A stretch of DNA of 64,000 nucleotides, taken from an uncultured Eubacterium sp. GTDB lineage: Bacteria; Bacillota; Clostridia; Oscillospirales; CAG-272. Under the pieces are notes generated by a model that did not search any database, was not told the DNA's origin, and worked only from the letters and a program-made list of their open reading frames with translations. Location: the NCBI GenBank assembly GCA_900544285.1, contig UQUT01000001.1:248001-312000 (forward strand), given 5' to 3'. Both the position numbers and the translations under genes were made by a program. Positions 17,558-26,297 of this stretch are shown here, in pieces (the stretch's first letter is position 1; every line of letters begins with the position of its first letter).

Positions 17558-18139
17558 TCAGTCAATCTCTCCCTCTGCAATCAAGTTCCGGATGCTGACG
17601 TCAACAGTCTGAACTATCTCTCTGAAAAGTCCGTTTCTGCCGTTGTTCTGCCTGTATTCAGACATCGTTATAGCTCTATCAAATGAGCAATTCTGAGGCG
17701 TTGCCGGCTCTTCTGCCGACTGTGTGCTTGCTATGTCGGCGTCATTATCCTCAAAAACGTAATTATTTCCAAAGACGTATATTCCTTGCGTTTTATATAT
17801 TGTGTACGCAATAAGAGGAAGCGGGTTGTACGCATTTACGCCATCTTTGGGAATCGAACAAATGCGGGCAACTTCTTCTGCGCTTATTTCCGGTCCGACG
17901 ATGCAAAGGACTTTTCCTGCGTCAACCAATTCCTTAGCACGGTCTGCAATATCAGCCAGATCGTCGTTGTGAACGTATATAATATTTGCGTCTGCCAAAT
18001 CAGCCATACTCGTTCTTGAGTTGTATTCGAGAGCACCGTCAAGTTGCGCATTCTCTATCTCCAATGCGGAAAGCGCGGATGCACTATATGTCATAATAAG
18101 AAACACACTCAATATTATCGATATGATTATTTTTTTCAT
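17558..18139 (-). CDS. Unknown secreted protein
   Basis: 193 residues with a clear signal peptide (MKKIIISIILSVFLIMTYSA, likely cleaved after ASA or ALS). The mature part begins with a Rossmann-like alternation (ANIIYVHNDDLADIADRAKE, then KVLCIVGPEISAEEVARI), loosely reminiscent of a nucleotide- or metal-free flavodoxin-like fold, and ends acidic. No known family is recognised. Ribosome site AAAGGA, 8 bases before ATG. It sits between a short upstream ORF and a membrane protein, under the promoter at 18387-18415. Confidence 0.75.
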   Translation of the reverse strand: MKKIIISIILSVFLIMTYSASALSALEIENAQLDGALEYNSRTSMADLADANIIYVHNDDLADIADRAKELVDAGKVLCIVGPEISAEEVARICSIPKDGVNAYNPLPLIAYTIYKTQGIYVFGNNYVFEDNDADIASTQSAEEPATPQNCSFDRAITMSEYRQNNGRNGLFREIVQTVDVSIRNLIAEGEID

Positions 18140-18230
18140 TTAAGAAATCCTTTCGTAATAATAAAAATTGAATCTTAGTCCGATGCTTTGCTTACCAAAA
18201 AGCTCCGTATTGCGGGAATTGCAGCTTGTA

Positions 18231-18332
18231 TCATACTGCCCAAGCAAGCCGATTACCGCCCCGGGAAAGCAAGATTAGACGCAGATACAGCTTAACGATG
18301 CTCCGCAAAGCTGTTTTCCCTGATTTTTTCAC
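18231..18332 (-). CDS. Short ORF, 33 residues, hydrophobic and basic
   Basis: GTG start with a very strong ribosome site (GAGGAGG, 8 bases upstream). The peptide begins MKKSGKTALRSIVKLYLRLI and ends RLAWAV; it is cationic with a hydrophobic centre, which would suit a membrane-active or leader peptide. It is the first ORF after a near-consensus promoter and lies about 90 bases before the secreted-protein gene. No family is recognised. The promoter and ribosome site support translation; function is unknown. Confidence 0.5.
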   Translation of the reverse strand: MKKSGKTALRSIVKLYLRLILLSRGGNRLAWAV

Positions 18333-18386
18333 AGCACAAGCCTCCTCGAATTTGTTCATTTGAGCAAAATATTACTTCCCGATGTA

Positions 18387-18415
18387 AGTATAGCACATTT
18401 TGCCATATACGTCAA
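18387..18415 (-). promoter_or_regulatory. SigA-type promoter of the short ORF and secreted-protein unit
   Basis: Minus strand TTGACG, 17-bp spacer, TATACT, about 55 bases before the short ORF. Between here and the terminator at 18537 (about 120 bases) I see nothing else. Confidence 0.78.
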
Positions 18416-18536
18416 CAGAAAAATATATAAAATATTACTTTTTGTGCATCTTTGCAGAAAGTAGGATCAGACAATGTGCATATTTACCAATCAGATAAAA
18501 AGTCGCAAAAATAAAGAAAACAGAGGAAATCAATAT

Positions 18537-18563
18537 AAAAAACGGCGGTTGCCCGCCGTTTTT
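18537..18563 (-). terminator. Intrinsic terminator after the second GH78 gene
   Basis: AAAAACGGCGG, short loop, CCGCCGTTTTT; effective in both orientations. Confidence 0.85.
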
Positions 18564-18575
18564 GCAATTCGGTTT

Positions 18576-21167
18576 TTATATGCGGAATGAGAAAGTATGC
18601 GTCCCGCAGGAAAGTTCCTTTTTCATAAGCCCGTCGCCGCAGTCGGAAAAGCCTCCCAAAGCAAGCTCTCCCCTCGCCGGCAGATAAAGTGTCCCGCTCG
18701 CGCCGGAAGGAACCGTAACGGAGATGGTAACAACTCCGTCTTCAGTTTTCGTTTCCGCTCTCGCCGTGCCGTAAGGCGTGTCAACGGAGCATGATATTCT
18801 TTCAATTCCCGTATCAGTTGCGGGGCGGAAAATGATATGCTTATATGCGGGCTTTTCGATGTCGGCGGAGATACCTCCGACATATTTATATAGGAACGCC
18901 GATATATCCGAGAACATATGATGATTCCGCGATCCAAGCCCGTTCCAACATTCCCAAAGCGTGTTTGCACCCATATCAATCCAATGCTTTACGGAAGGAT
19001 AAGTCGGGTTGCAGAGCATTTTCAGACCGACATTTGCGTTGCCCGTCATTCCGAGAACATTCATAACCGCCTTGTTTCCGAGAACGCCGAAATCAAGGTG
19101 TCCATCGCGCTCGTCTATCTGCCGCAAAAGCGTTTTTACAAGCGGCATTATCTCATCCGGCTCGCAGAGCCCGTGATATATCATAACAGCGGTCGATGTC
19201 TGGCAGTTGCCCATAACAGTCATCTCTGCCTTGTTAAAGAATTTCTCTCTGAAAGCCGACTTTATCGCGTCCGCAAGAGCGGTATAATATTTTTCGTCGT
19301 CTGTATAACCGAGAAGTCCTGCCCAATGAGCAAGCGTCCGCACCGCCGTGTGATAATATGCCGTATCGGTAACTGTCACAGGGCATTTGAACGACTCCAT
19401 ATTGATGCTGAGCGCAGGTCCCTCAAACGGCGCACACCAGTCGCCGAGACCGTAATCAACAATATTATCCGTTGACATTTTCTCCATCAGCGAGCAATGG
19501 CGGCGGAGCATATCGTAGTTGTCCTTTATATAATTTATATTTCCGCTTGCAAGATAAAGATATTTCGGCGCGTCGACTATCGGGCTTGCCCAGTCCGGAC
19601 CGTTGAGCGATGTGTATCCCCAGCCGGCACTCGGAATAACGCAAGGAACAGCTCCTGCGGGCGTCTGCGAATCGCGCAGGTCGTAAAGCCAACGACGCAT
19701 AAACGCCTCGGCAGCAAAATTTATCACAATCTGCTCGCTCGTAAAGCCTGCGTCGCCCGTCCACGACGTTTTCTCACGCACGGCGTCGCTGGAAAGCGTG
19801 TTCATACAGCAGGAGGTTGTTGCCGCAAGACACAAATGCTGTACTTGGTTTACTGTCTCGTCGCTCGTTTCAAAATGCCCTCTGTCGGCAATTCCGTTGC
19901 AGAGCGCAAGCGCCGTAACATCCGAAAGCTGCCTTTTCTCGTCCCCTCCGGAAATCTCAACGTACTGATAGCCGTGATATGTGAACTCCGAATGCCAGAC
20001 CTCCGGCTCGTCGCTCTTTTTTGTATATATCTCTGTCTGGAATGTGTAATTTTTTATAAAGCACGAAAGCGGAGACTGATCAAGCTCGCCCTTGTCGCTC
20101 AGTATATCGCAATAGCGTATCGTTATCCGGTCTCCCTGCTTTCCGCGAAGCGTCAGAAGGCAGACGCCGGCTTGATTCTGTCCTATGTCAAAGAGCGTTT
20201 TTTCGCCCTGCTTTGTCATTTTTACGGCGGGATATTTCTTTCTTACAACTATCGGTTCAAGCTCAAATGAGATCAGCTCTCCTCCTGCGGGTCGCACAAC
20301 TCTGACTTTTCCGAAGCTCTCGCCCTTAAAGCCAAACGTGTCCCAACCCGGCATTTCAAGCCGCGCGTCGTACTGCTCGCCGTGGCGGATGCCGTTGAAA
20401 ACTATCGGTCCCTTTGAGCCTTGCCATTCACCGCTCGATTTTACAATCTGTTCTTCCCCGCTCTCATATTCGATATGGAGTTCGCAGATCATCTTCGGAA
20501 CGTCTCTCCATGGAGCAAAGCGCGACTGCCACGGGTCTTCCGTAAAGCAGTTATAAAAGCCGTTTCCGAGAACGACGCCTATCGCATTTTTCTCAGAAAG
20601 CAGGCCTGTGACGTCAAAGCTACGATACATTATGTGCTTGTCATAATCGGAAAAGGGTGTTGAAAGAAAATCGTTGTTTACCCTTTTTCCGTTCAGCGTG
20701 CAGACAAAATATCCGAGCCCGCAGATATAAAGCGTTGCGCGACGGATACCCCCGCCGACAGAGAAATCATATCGGAGATATGGCGAATATATGACCTCAT
20801 CACGCTTTTGGCAGAAGCCGCCCGTTATCCAGTTCCCGAGCCACTTTTCCCCTCGCTTACCCGTGTTGAAATACGTCTCTGCCGAGCTTTTTTCGCCGTC
20901 CTCGCCGCAAACGGTTACCGTAACGTCGTACCTCTTTCTCGGCTCAAGGAGCGATTCATCCATATATATTCCGAAGCGCTTTTCCGTTTCAACCTCGCCC
21001 GATTTCCAGACAGTCTTTCCCGAAAAATGCTCCCGAACCGATATTTCATAGCTTTTCTGACGTTCCGTCTCGCCTTTTGAGTCAATAAGGAACGAAAAAT
21101 AAGGCGCTGTATCAAGCGTTGGGGTTATAAGATCGTTTACTCTTATCGAGTCGCTTCTGATTTTCAT
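18576..21167 (-). CDS. GH78 alpha-L-rhamnosidase
   Basis: 863-residue GH78 enzyme with the common domain order: fibronectin-like N-terminal domain (MKIRSDSIRVNDLITPTL, FNTGKRGEKWLGNWI), Bac_rhamnosid N domain (LYICGLGYFVCTLNGKRVNN, a lectin-like sandwich), concanavalin-like domain, (alpha/alpha)6 catalytic barrel and C-terminal sandwich. The general-acid motif is SDAVREKTSWTGDAG, keeping the REK and W-x-GD core; the base region is LWECWNGLGSRNHHMFSD. No signal peptide, so cytoplasmic. Ribosome site CGGAGG, own promoter and terminator. No transporter or regulator is adjacent, unlike a typical utilisation locus. Confidence 0.93.
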   Translation of the reverse strand: MKIRSDSIRVNDLITPTLDTAPYFSFLIDSKGETERQKSYEISVREHFSGKTVWKSGEVETEKRFGIYMDESLLEPRKRYDVTVTVCGEDGEKSSAETYFNTGKRGEKWLGNWITGGFCQKRDEVIYSPYLRYDFSVGGGIRRATLYICGLGYFVCTLNGKRVNNDFLSTPFSDYDKHIMYRSFDVTGLLSEKNAIGVVLGNGFYNCFTEDPWQSRFAPWRDVPKMICELHIEYESGEEQIVKSSGEWQGSKGPIVFNGIRHGEQYDARLEMPGWDTFGFKGESFGKVRVVRPAGGELISFELEPIVVRKKYPAVKMTKQGEKTLFDIGQNQAGVCLLTLRGKQGDRITIRYCDILSDKGELDQSPLSCFIKNYTFQTEIYTKKSDEPEVWHSEFTYHGYQYVEISGGDEKRQLSDVTALALCNGIADRGHFETSDETVNQVQHLCLAATTSCCMNTLSSDAVREKTSWTGDAGFTSEQIVINFAAEAFMRRWLYDLRDSQTPAGAVPCVIPSAGWGYTSLNGPDWASPIVDAPKYLYLASGNINYIKDNYDMLRRHCSLMEKMSTDNIVDYGLGDWCAPFEGPALSINMESFKCPVTVTDTAYYHTAVRTLAHWAGLLGYTDDEKYYTALADAIKSAFREKFFNKAEMTVMGNCQTSTAVMIYHGLCEPDEIMPLVKTLLRQIDERDGHLDFGVLGNKAVMNVLGMTGNANVGLKMLCNPTYPSVKHWIDMGANTLWECWNGLGSRNHHMFSDISAFLYKYVGGISADIEKPAYKHIIFRPATDTGIERISCSVDTPYGTARAETKTEDGVVTISVTVPSGASGTLYLPARGELALGGFSDCGDGLMKKELSCGTHTFSFRI

Positions 21168-21199
21168 ATAAGCCTCCGATATTTGCTTTTACGAGCAAC

Positions 21200-21228
21200 A
21201 GTATAGCGGATAAGACGAAAAAAATCAA
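21200..21228 (-). promoter_or_regulatory. SigA-type promoter of the second GH78 gene
   Basis: Minus strand TTGATT, 17-bp spacer, TATACT; same -35 as the promoter of the first GH78 gene. Confidence 0.75.
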
Positions 21229-21235
21229 GTAAAAA

Positions 21236-21262
21236 ACAAAAATCCCCGCAAAAGCGGAGAAT
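21236..21262 (-). terminator. Terminator after ybaK
   Basis: Hairpin TCCCCGC/GCGGAGA with one mismatch and a minus-strand U-tract (A-run 21236-21242). Confidence 0.6.
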
Positions 21263-21268
21263 TCTAAT

Positions 21269-21751
21269 TCATACGGGAATTTCTTCTTTCAGCCTGCAGA
21301 CGTCAATCCATTTATCCGAGCCGGAGAATTTTTCAAGCTCGGAAAGCGTCACCTCTATTGCGCTGTTTGAGCTTCCGCAAGCGGGAAATACGGTTTCAAA
21401 CCGACGGAGAGATTCGTCGAGATAAATTTCGACCTCATCCGGCACGGCAAACGGGCATACCCCGCCGACGGCGTGACCGATATTGCAAGCCGTTTCGTCC
21501 GGCGTCAGCATTTTCGCCTTCGCGCCGAAAAAACTCTTATATTTGTGATTATCAATCTTGACGTCCCCGGCGCAGACAATGAGAATATGTTTTTCGCCGA
21601 CGGCAAATGCCATCGTCTTTGCTATGCGTCTCGGCTCCGCACCGACGGCGACCGCCGCAAGCTCGACCGTCGCGGAGGAAACATCAAATTCCATAATCCT
21701 TCCGTCTGCGCCGAACTTTTTGAGATATTCTCTGACTTTTTCAATTGCCAT
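21269..21751 (-). CDS. YbaK/EbsC-family aminoacyl-tRNA deacylase
   Basis: 160-residue protein of the YbaK/ProX editing family, which hydrolyses mischarged tRNAs such as Cys-tRNA(Pro). The catalytic lysine lies in RRIAKTMAFAV; the GHAVGGVCPFAVPD loop and VFPACGSSNSAIEVTLSELEKFS C-terminus are typical of the stand-alone Bacillota branch. It is read 16 bases after the metal exporter gene, with ribosome site AAAGGA, so the two are one transcript; no functional link between them is obvious. Confidence 0.88.
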   Translation of the reverse strand: MAIEKVREYLKKFGADGRIMEFDVSSATVELAAVAVGAEPRRIAKTMAFAVGEKHILIVCAGDVKIDNHKYKSFFGAKAKMLTPDETACNIGHAVGGVCPFAVPDEVEIYLDESLRRFETVFPACGSSNSAIEVTLSELEKFSGSDKWIDVCRLKEEIPV

Positions 21752-21767
21752 TTTTCAAATTTTCCTT

Positions 21768-22637
21768 TCAGAACGTAACCTTGAACAGGTCAAAAAGTAT
21801 TCCTATCAACGCGCCCGATCCGTAAACCGTGCCGAGAATGGCGAAGTTCGCCTTCATGTTTTTGTTGACTCTGAAAAGTATCAGAAGTCCTATTCCCGAT
21901 CCCGAAAGAAGCCCCGCAAGCATTGATCCCGCGCTTATAACGCCACTGAGATAAAGCTCTGTTATGACAATCGACGAAGCGCAGTTCGGTATCAGTCCGA
22001 CAAGAGCGGAGGCAAGTGGCCCGACAGCCACGGGCAGAGACGAGATGAAATCGCCGAGAGCGGTCTCTCCGATATAATATATTGCGACGTTGAGCGCAAA
22101 TGAAACAATAAGTATGAAAACGAGAATTTTCAGCGTGTGAATGAGTGCGGAAACAAATATATTCCCCTCTTCACAGCCGCAGTGCTCGTCGTGACAGAGC
22201 GACTCAATATCTATATCCTTCTTCTTTTTTCCGCACAACCTCATAACAAGGTCGACCGCAAAGCCGACGCCTGTTCCGAGAAGAATTTTCGTCAGAAGTA
22301 TTTTGCCGACAGTCCACGCGTGTATTTCACCGCCGGATATTCCGGAAATCATTATGGGCAGCATCTCGTCAGATGTCGAAAGGAATACCGCAACAAGCGT
22401 TCCCGCCGTTATTATGTTTTCCGCATAAAGATTTGACATCGACGCAGAAAATCCGCATTGCGGCACGGCTCCGAGCGCGCCGCCGAGTAGCGGTCCCCAT
22501 TTGCCGGCTTTTTTCATCAGAGCCTCCGTCTGCTCCTTCGCCCTGTGCTCGATGAATTCAAGCAGGAGATATGTCAGATATAAAAAAGGTATCAGCTTGG
22601 CTGCGTCAAGCAGCGTATCAAGCAAAACATCAATCAT
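21768..22637 (-). CDS. Putative 10-TM heavy-metal exporter (ArsP_2/DUF2899 type)
   Basis: 289-residue polytopic membrane protein resembling the PF11449 family of putative arsenic/manganese exporters. Eight to ten hydrophobic helices are visible. Family hallmarks: repeated GAVPQCGFS and GLIPNCASSIV segments (inverted-repeat halves, each with Pro and Cys in a helix), FLSTSDEMLP, and a cytoplasmic His/Cys-rich loop CHDEHCGCEE (about 147-156) likely to bind metal. Ribosome site CGGAGG. It leads an operon with ybaK behind the promoter at 22669-22697. Substrate cannot be fixed from sequence. Confidence 0.85.
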   Translation of the reverse strand: MIDVLLDTLLDAAKLIPFLYLTYLLLEFIEHRAKEQTEALMKKAGKWGPLLGGALGAVPQCGFSASMSNLYAENIITAGTLVAVFLSTSDEMLPIMISGISGGEIHAWTVGKILLTKILLGTGVGFAVDLVMRLCGKKKKDIDIESLCHDEHCGCEEGNIFVSALIHTLKILVFILIVSFALNVAIYYIGETALGDFISSLPVAVGPLASALVGLIPNCASSIVITELYLSGVISAGSMLAGLLSGSGIGLLILFRVNKNMKANFAILGTVYGSGALIGILFDLFKVTF

Positions 22638-22668
22638 TTTTTCCTCCGAAAAAGGTAATTACCGTGAT

Positions 22669-22697
22669 ATATTATCACAAACGGACGGTTTTTTCAA
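22669..22697 (-). promoter_or_regulatory. SigA-type promoter of the metal exporter-ybaK operon
   Basis: Minus strand TTGAAA, 17-bp spacer, TAATAT. Confidence 0.65.
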
Positions 22698-22728
22698 TCG
22701 AAAAACGTAAAAACAGTTATAAAATCTC

Positions 22729-22752
22729 AAAATCCCGCCGTGTGGCGGGATT
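22729..22752 (-). terminator. Terminator after the 22773 gene
   Basis: AATCCCGCC pairs with GGCGGGATT; the minus-strand U-tract is short. Confidence 0.6.
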
Positions 22753-22772
22753 CTTCGGTGTCCGAAGATGTC

Positions 22773-23642
22773 TCAGTCGGCAAAATGAACTGTCTTCGCC
22801 CATTCGATGAACTTCGGCTTTCTCGATTCGTATCCGGACTCATTCACAAAATACTGAACTATCCAGAATGCGTTAGACGACTTATAAAACGTCGTGAAAT
22901 ACACATATGTTTTTCCGTCGTCGCCTGCATAGGTATAAACCATGTTCGGTACGCCGTCCGTTTCTTCATATGTTGCGTCCGCCATGACGGGATTGTTTTC
23001 CCTTGCAAGCTCTGCATATCCGCGGACGGTATATCCCGAAAGATCTATGTCGCCCGCGACAAAATTTTCTCTCAGCACGAAAACGGCAACGTCGTTTGAC
23101 GTAAACACCGTGCGTCCTTCGACCTCTTCCTCTTTGAAAAGAGCCGTCAGAGTGATTGTCATTTCTTCATATGAAAAGTCCTTCGGGGTTGCTTTTTTCT
23201 TTGAATATGTTACGCCGGATCCGATAATCCAGCCGGCTGTAAGCCCGATGACAATCGCCGTTATCAGCACAATGAGACCGCCCTTTTTGCTTTCCTTGTG
23301 TCTTTTTGCGACTTCCTCATCCGTGCCGCCTTCAAAGCGGAACGCATTCCCCGTTGCAGGGTTAAAGGCATTTTTACCCGTGAGGTAAATGTCCTCGTTG
23401 CCCTCGGGAAGGTTGCGGCAATCATAGCAATAATCACGACTCATCTTATCGGCGATAACGAATACCTTCGCCGCATTTTCTTCTATATAAAATGACTTTT
23501 CCTCGCCATTCGCAAGCGTCCCGAGCAGACGGCACTTTATGCCCGTTATGTCAAGCTCGCCCGCCGGATCCTCTATATAGACCTTGAGTTTTGCAAGACT
23601 TGCAACAAAGCTCTTTTTTCTTTTGATCGTCAGTTTTCTCAT
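22773..23642 (-). CDS. Unknown single-pass membrane protein
   Basis: 289 residues. The N-terminal 120 residues look cytoplasmic (MRKLTIKRKKSFVASLAKLK, a beta-rich domain with a CYDC pair), followed by a KKGGLIVLITAIVIGLTAGW transmembrane helix (about 122-141) and an extracellular domain of about 145 residues, beta-rich, with WIVQYFVNESGYESRKP near the end. The N-terminal part resembles small domains fused to putative membrane proteins of Clostridia, but I do not recognise a named family. Ribosome site GAAAGGA. A hairpin separates it from the upstream peptidase gene. Confidence 0.72.
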   Translation of the reverse strand: MRKLTIKRKKSFVASLAKLKVYIEDPAGELDITGIKCRLLGTLANGEEKSFYIEENAAKVFVIADKMSRDYCYDCRNLPEGNEDIYLTGKNAFNPATGNAFRFEGGTDEEVAKRHKESKKGGLIVLITAIVIGLTAGWIIGSGVTYSKKKATPKDFSYEEMTITLTALFKEEEVEGRTVFTSNDVAVFVLRENFVAGDIDLSGYTVRGYAELARENNPVMADATYEETDGVPNMVYTYAGDDGKTYVYFTTFYKSSNAFWIVQYFVNESGYESRKPKFIEWAKTVHFAD

Positions 23643-23699
23643 CGTTTTTTTCCTTTCGTTGAATTGTATCGAATTACTTTGCGATGGGAATCTATTTTG

Positions 23700-23726
23700 C
23701 CGGACGCCCGAAAAACGGGCGTCCGG
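23700..23726. terminator. Strong hairpin after the M18 peptidase gene
   Basis: Perfect 11-bp stem CCGGACGCCCG/CGGGCGTCCGG with loop AAAAA. The minus-strand U-tract is missing, so it may act as a weak terminator or an RNA-stabilising hairpin. Confidence 0.5.
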
Positions 23727-23738
23727 GTTATGATTTTT

Positions 23739-25139
23739 TCAGTCGGCAAAGAAAGCTTCAACCGCCTTGTGAGTCATATAAACGTCCGTCTTTGCAACGA
23801 CTTCATAGGGAGCGTGCATTGAGATGACGGGGACGCCGATATCGACCGTGTCAACATTGTGCTGAGCGATGAATTTAGCAACGGTACCGCCACCGCCGAC
23901 GTCAACCTTGCCAAGCTCGGCTGTCTGCCAGATGACGCCGTTTGCGTCAAAGAGGTTGCGGACATAGCCGACATATTCCGCGCTTGCGTCGTTTGAGCCG
24001 GACTTGCCTCTTGCGCCCGTAAACTTTGTCAGGCAAACGCCGTGGTTAAGGAAGCAGGCGTTGCGCTTCTCGTTGACCTCGGGGAAGTTCGGGTCGAACG
24101 CCGCGTTGACGTCTGCCGAGAGACACATTGAATTTCTGCGGACGACAGCGTCGCTTACGCCTGCGGTATTTGCAAGGTCGGCGATTATGTCGAAATAAAC
24201 GGCGCACTGCATACCCGTGTTGCCCTCGCTGCCGATCTCTTCCTTGTCGGCGAGGACTGTCATTATCGTGTGCTTCGGAGCCTTTACAGCCATAAGAGCC
24301 GTAAGAGACGGATAAGCGCAGACTCTGTCGTCGTGACCGTAAGAGCCTATCATGGAGCGGTCAAGACCGATGTCTCTTGCCTTGAACGCGGGAACGCCGC
24401 AAAGCTCTGCGGAGAGGAAGTCCGCCTCCGTAATGCCGTATTTTTCGTTCAGTATATTCATTATATTGAGCTTGACGCCGTCCGGAACGTCTTTTCCGAA
24501 CGTGCGCGAGCCGGAAAGGAGGTTGAGCTGTTCGCCGTTTATACCCTCCGCAAGCGACTTTCTCATCTGGTCGCCGGCAAGGTGCGGGAGAAGGTCGTTG
24601 ATATAGAATACGGGGTCGTTTTCGTCCTCGCCTATGCAGATGTCAACCGTCGTTCCGTCGGCTTTTGTGACCGTGCCGTGAAGAGCAAGCGGAATTGTTG
24701 TCCACTGATATTTCTTTATTCCGCCGTAGTAATGGGTTTTGAGAAAGCCCATTCCGTCGGCTTCGTAAAGCGGGCGCTGCTTTAAGTCCACTCTCGGCGA
24801 GTCGATGTGCGCCGCGGAAAGACGGACGCCCTCGCAGAGGCACTCCGAACCGATGACAAACGCCGCAAGGGATTTGCCGTGGTTATTGTAATAATACTTC
24901 TCTCCAGCGGAAACCTTTGTGCCGAATTCGTAAGGAGCAAAGCCCTCTTTTTCAAGCATCGCGACAGCTTCCTTTACGCATTCGCGCTCCGTTTTGCCGC
25001 CGTCGAGAAACTTCTTGTAATCGTCGCAATAAGCATATGCGTCTGTTATGACGTTTTCGGGAAGCGTCTCGAAAGCGTTCTTCTGCGAATAGAACAGCTT
25101 CTCTTTGAGCTGCTGTGCCTGTGTTTTTTCTTCTGCCAT
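23739..25139 (-). CDS. M18-family aminopeptidase
   Basis: Cytoplasmic metallo-aminopeptidase of family M18 (aminopeptidase I / aspartyl aminopeptidase group), 466 residues, full length. Zinc-ligand motifs: AAHIDSPRVDLK (His-Asp), KEEIGSEGNTG (Glu pair) and ISMHAPYEV near the C-terminus (last His ligand). It trims N-terminal residues from peptides, probably for peptide turnover. Ribosome site GAAAGGA. It lies 27 bases after the lytic transglycosylase gene and ends the prfA-sua5-coaE-slt-pepM18 run. Confidence 0.94.
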   Translation of the reverse strand: MAEEKTQAQQLKEKLFYSQKNAFETLPENVITDAYAYCDDYKKFLDGGKTERECVKEAVAMLEKEGFAPYEFGTKVSAGEKYYYNNHGKSLAAFVIGSECLCEGVRLSAAHIDSPRVDLKQRPLYEADGMGFLKTHYYGGIKKYQWTTIPLALHGTVTKADGTTVDICIGEDENDPVFYINDLLPHLAGDQMRKSLAEGINGEQLNLLSGSRTFGKDVPDGVKLNIMNILNEKYGITEADFLSAELCGVPAFKARDIGLDRSMIGSYGHDDRVCAYPSLTALMAVKAPKHTIMTVLADKEEIGSEGNTGMQCAVYFDIIADLANTAGVSDAVVRRNSMCLSADVNAAFDPNFPEVNEKRNACFLNHGVCLTKFTGARGKSGSNDASAEYVGYVRNLFDANGVIWQTAELGKVDVGGGGTVAKFIAQHNVDTVDIGVPVISMHAPYEVVAKTDVYMTHKAVEAFFAD

Positions 25140-25166
25140 GATATTTTATCCTTTCAAAAATTATTT

Positions 25167-26297
25167 TCAAAAATCAAATTTGTATGTTTCGTCCGGACCG
25201 TCAAGCTCAAGTGATTTCTCATAAAAGCTCCGTATCTTTTCTACGTACCGTTTTGTAGCCGCGTCGGGTATTTTTTCGGGGTCAAGAATACCTCCGGGCG
25301 AAATGCTTTCGTCCGCAAGCCAGCCCCGCACAGTGCCGATTCCGCCGTGATACGCCGCCGCGATTGTATTTATTCCGTCAACCCTGTAATCCAGCCAGTG
25401 CAGATAATACGCTCCGCACATTATTGAAAATTCGGGGTCAAAAAGCTCGTCCGCTCCCTGAGAAAGCCCCAGATTTGCCGCAACGTCCACTCTGTACGTA
25501 TCGGCTTTCATCTGCATGAGTCCCATTGCTCCGGACGACGAAACAACCATATATCTGAAGCTCGATTCCGTCTCTATGACAGCCATTATGAAGTTATAGT
25601 CAACCTTGAACTGCGCGCCGTATTTCTTTGCGTATTCAAGTGCCTGCTCCCTCGGGATGCTGTCACTTTCGCCGGCTTTGTTTTCTCCGTAGATCTCTTT
25701 ATATCTTTCGTAATACGAAAGCACGCGTCGGACGTATTTTCTGGTTTCCTTATACGGAATTTTATCAGGATCAAGCTTGCCGCTCAACGCCGTATACAAA
25801 GGGTTTGAAATCCATTTCGTAACGTTTCCCTGTCCCGCGTTGTATGCCGCCAGCGCGGTGGCGTCGTCGCCGAAGCGCTCTTGCAGACGTGAAAAATAAT
25901 ATATTCCGCAGATTATGTTCGTCTGCGGGTCGCGCAAAGCCGTATAGACGTTTTTGTGGATTTCCTTTCCGCTCTTGTCAAAGCCGAGCGGCACCTTGAG
26001 GTCACCCTCGTAGGTAAGCGGCATTATCTGCATGAGCCCGATTGCGCCCGCCTTCGATTCCGCGTCCTTATCAAATCCGCTTTCCGCTTTTATTATAGCA
26101 AATATCAGGTTTTCGTCAACCCCGTATTTATAAGAATATTTGCGGACAAATTCAACATAGTTTCTCGGATACTCGGTTTTTTCAAACAGTTCCTTCATAT
26201 ATGACGAGCTTCCGCACGTCATTATGAACGCAAAGACGAGAAAAAGCGCGAGCAGCTCACATACAAGCAAAAACAGATTTCTCCGTTTATCCGTCAT
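25167..26297 (-). CDS. Membrane-anchored lytic transglycosylase with two SLT domains
   Basis: Murein-cleaving protein with a duplicated catalytic domain. The start at 26297 (MTDKRRN) has a GGAGGAG ribosome site and overlaps the end of coaE by 11 bases. A signal-anchor (about 7-28) is followed by SLT domain 1 (50-200): AESGF with catalytic Glu72, GAIGLMQIMP and AAYNAG; and SLT domain 2 (220-365): TESSF with Glu244, GAMGLMQMKADT and AAYHGG. Both glutamates are kept; the second copy changes the usual AYNAG to AYHGG. Most family members have one domain of about 200 residues in all, so the tandem is unusual. Spore or cell-division roles are possible but not shown. Confidence 0.9.
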   Translation of the reverse strand: MTDKRRNLFLLVCELLALFLVFAFIMTCGSSSYMKELFEKTEYPRNYVEFVRKYSYKYGVDENLIFAIIKAESGFDKDAESKAGAIGLMQIMPLTYEGDLKVPLGFDKSGKEIHKNVYTALRDPQTNIICGIYYFSRLQERFGDDATALAAYNAGQGNVTKWISNPLYTALSGKLDPDKIPYKETRKYVRRVLSYYERYKEIYGENKAGESDSIPREQALEYAKKYGAQFKVDYNFIMAVIETESSFRYMVVSSSGAMGLMQMKADTYRVDVAANLGLSQGADELFDPEFSIMCGAYYLHWLDYRVDGINTIAAAYHGGIGTVRGWLADESISPGGILDPEKIPDAATKRYVEKIRSFYEKSLELDGPDETYKFDF

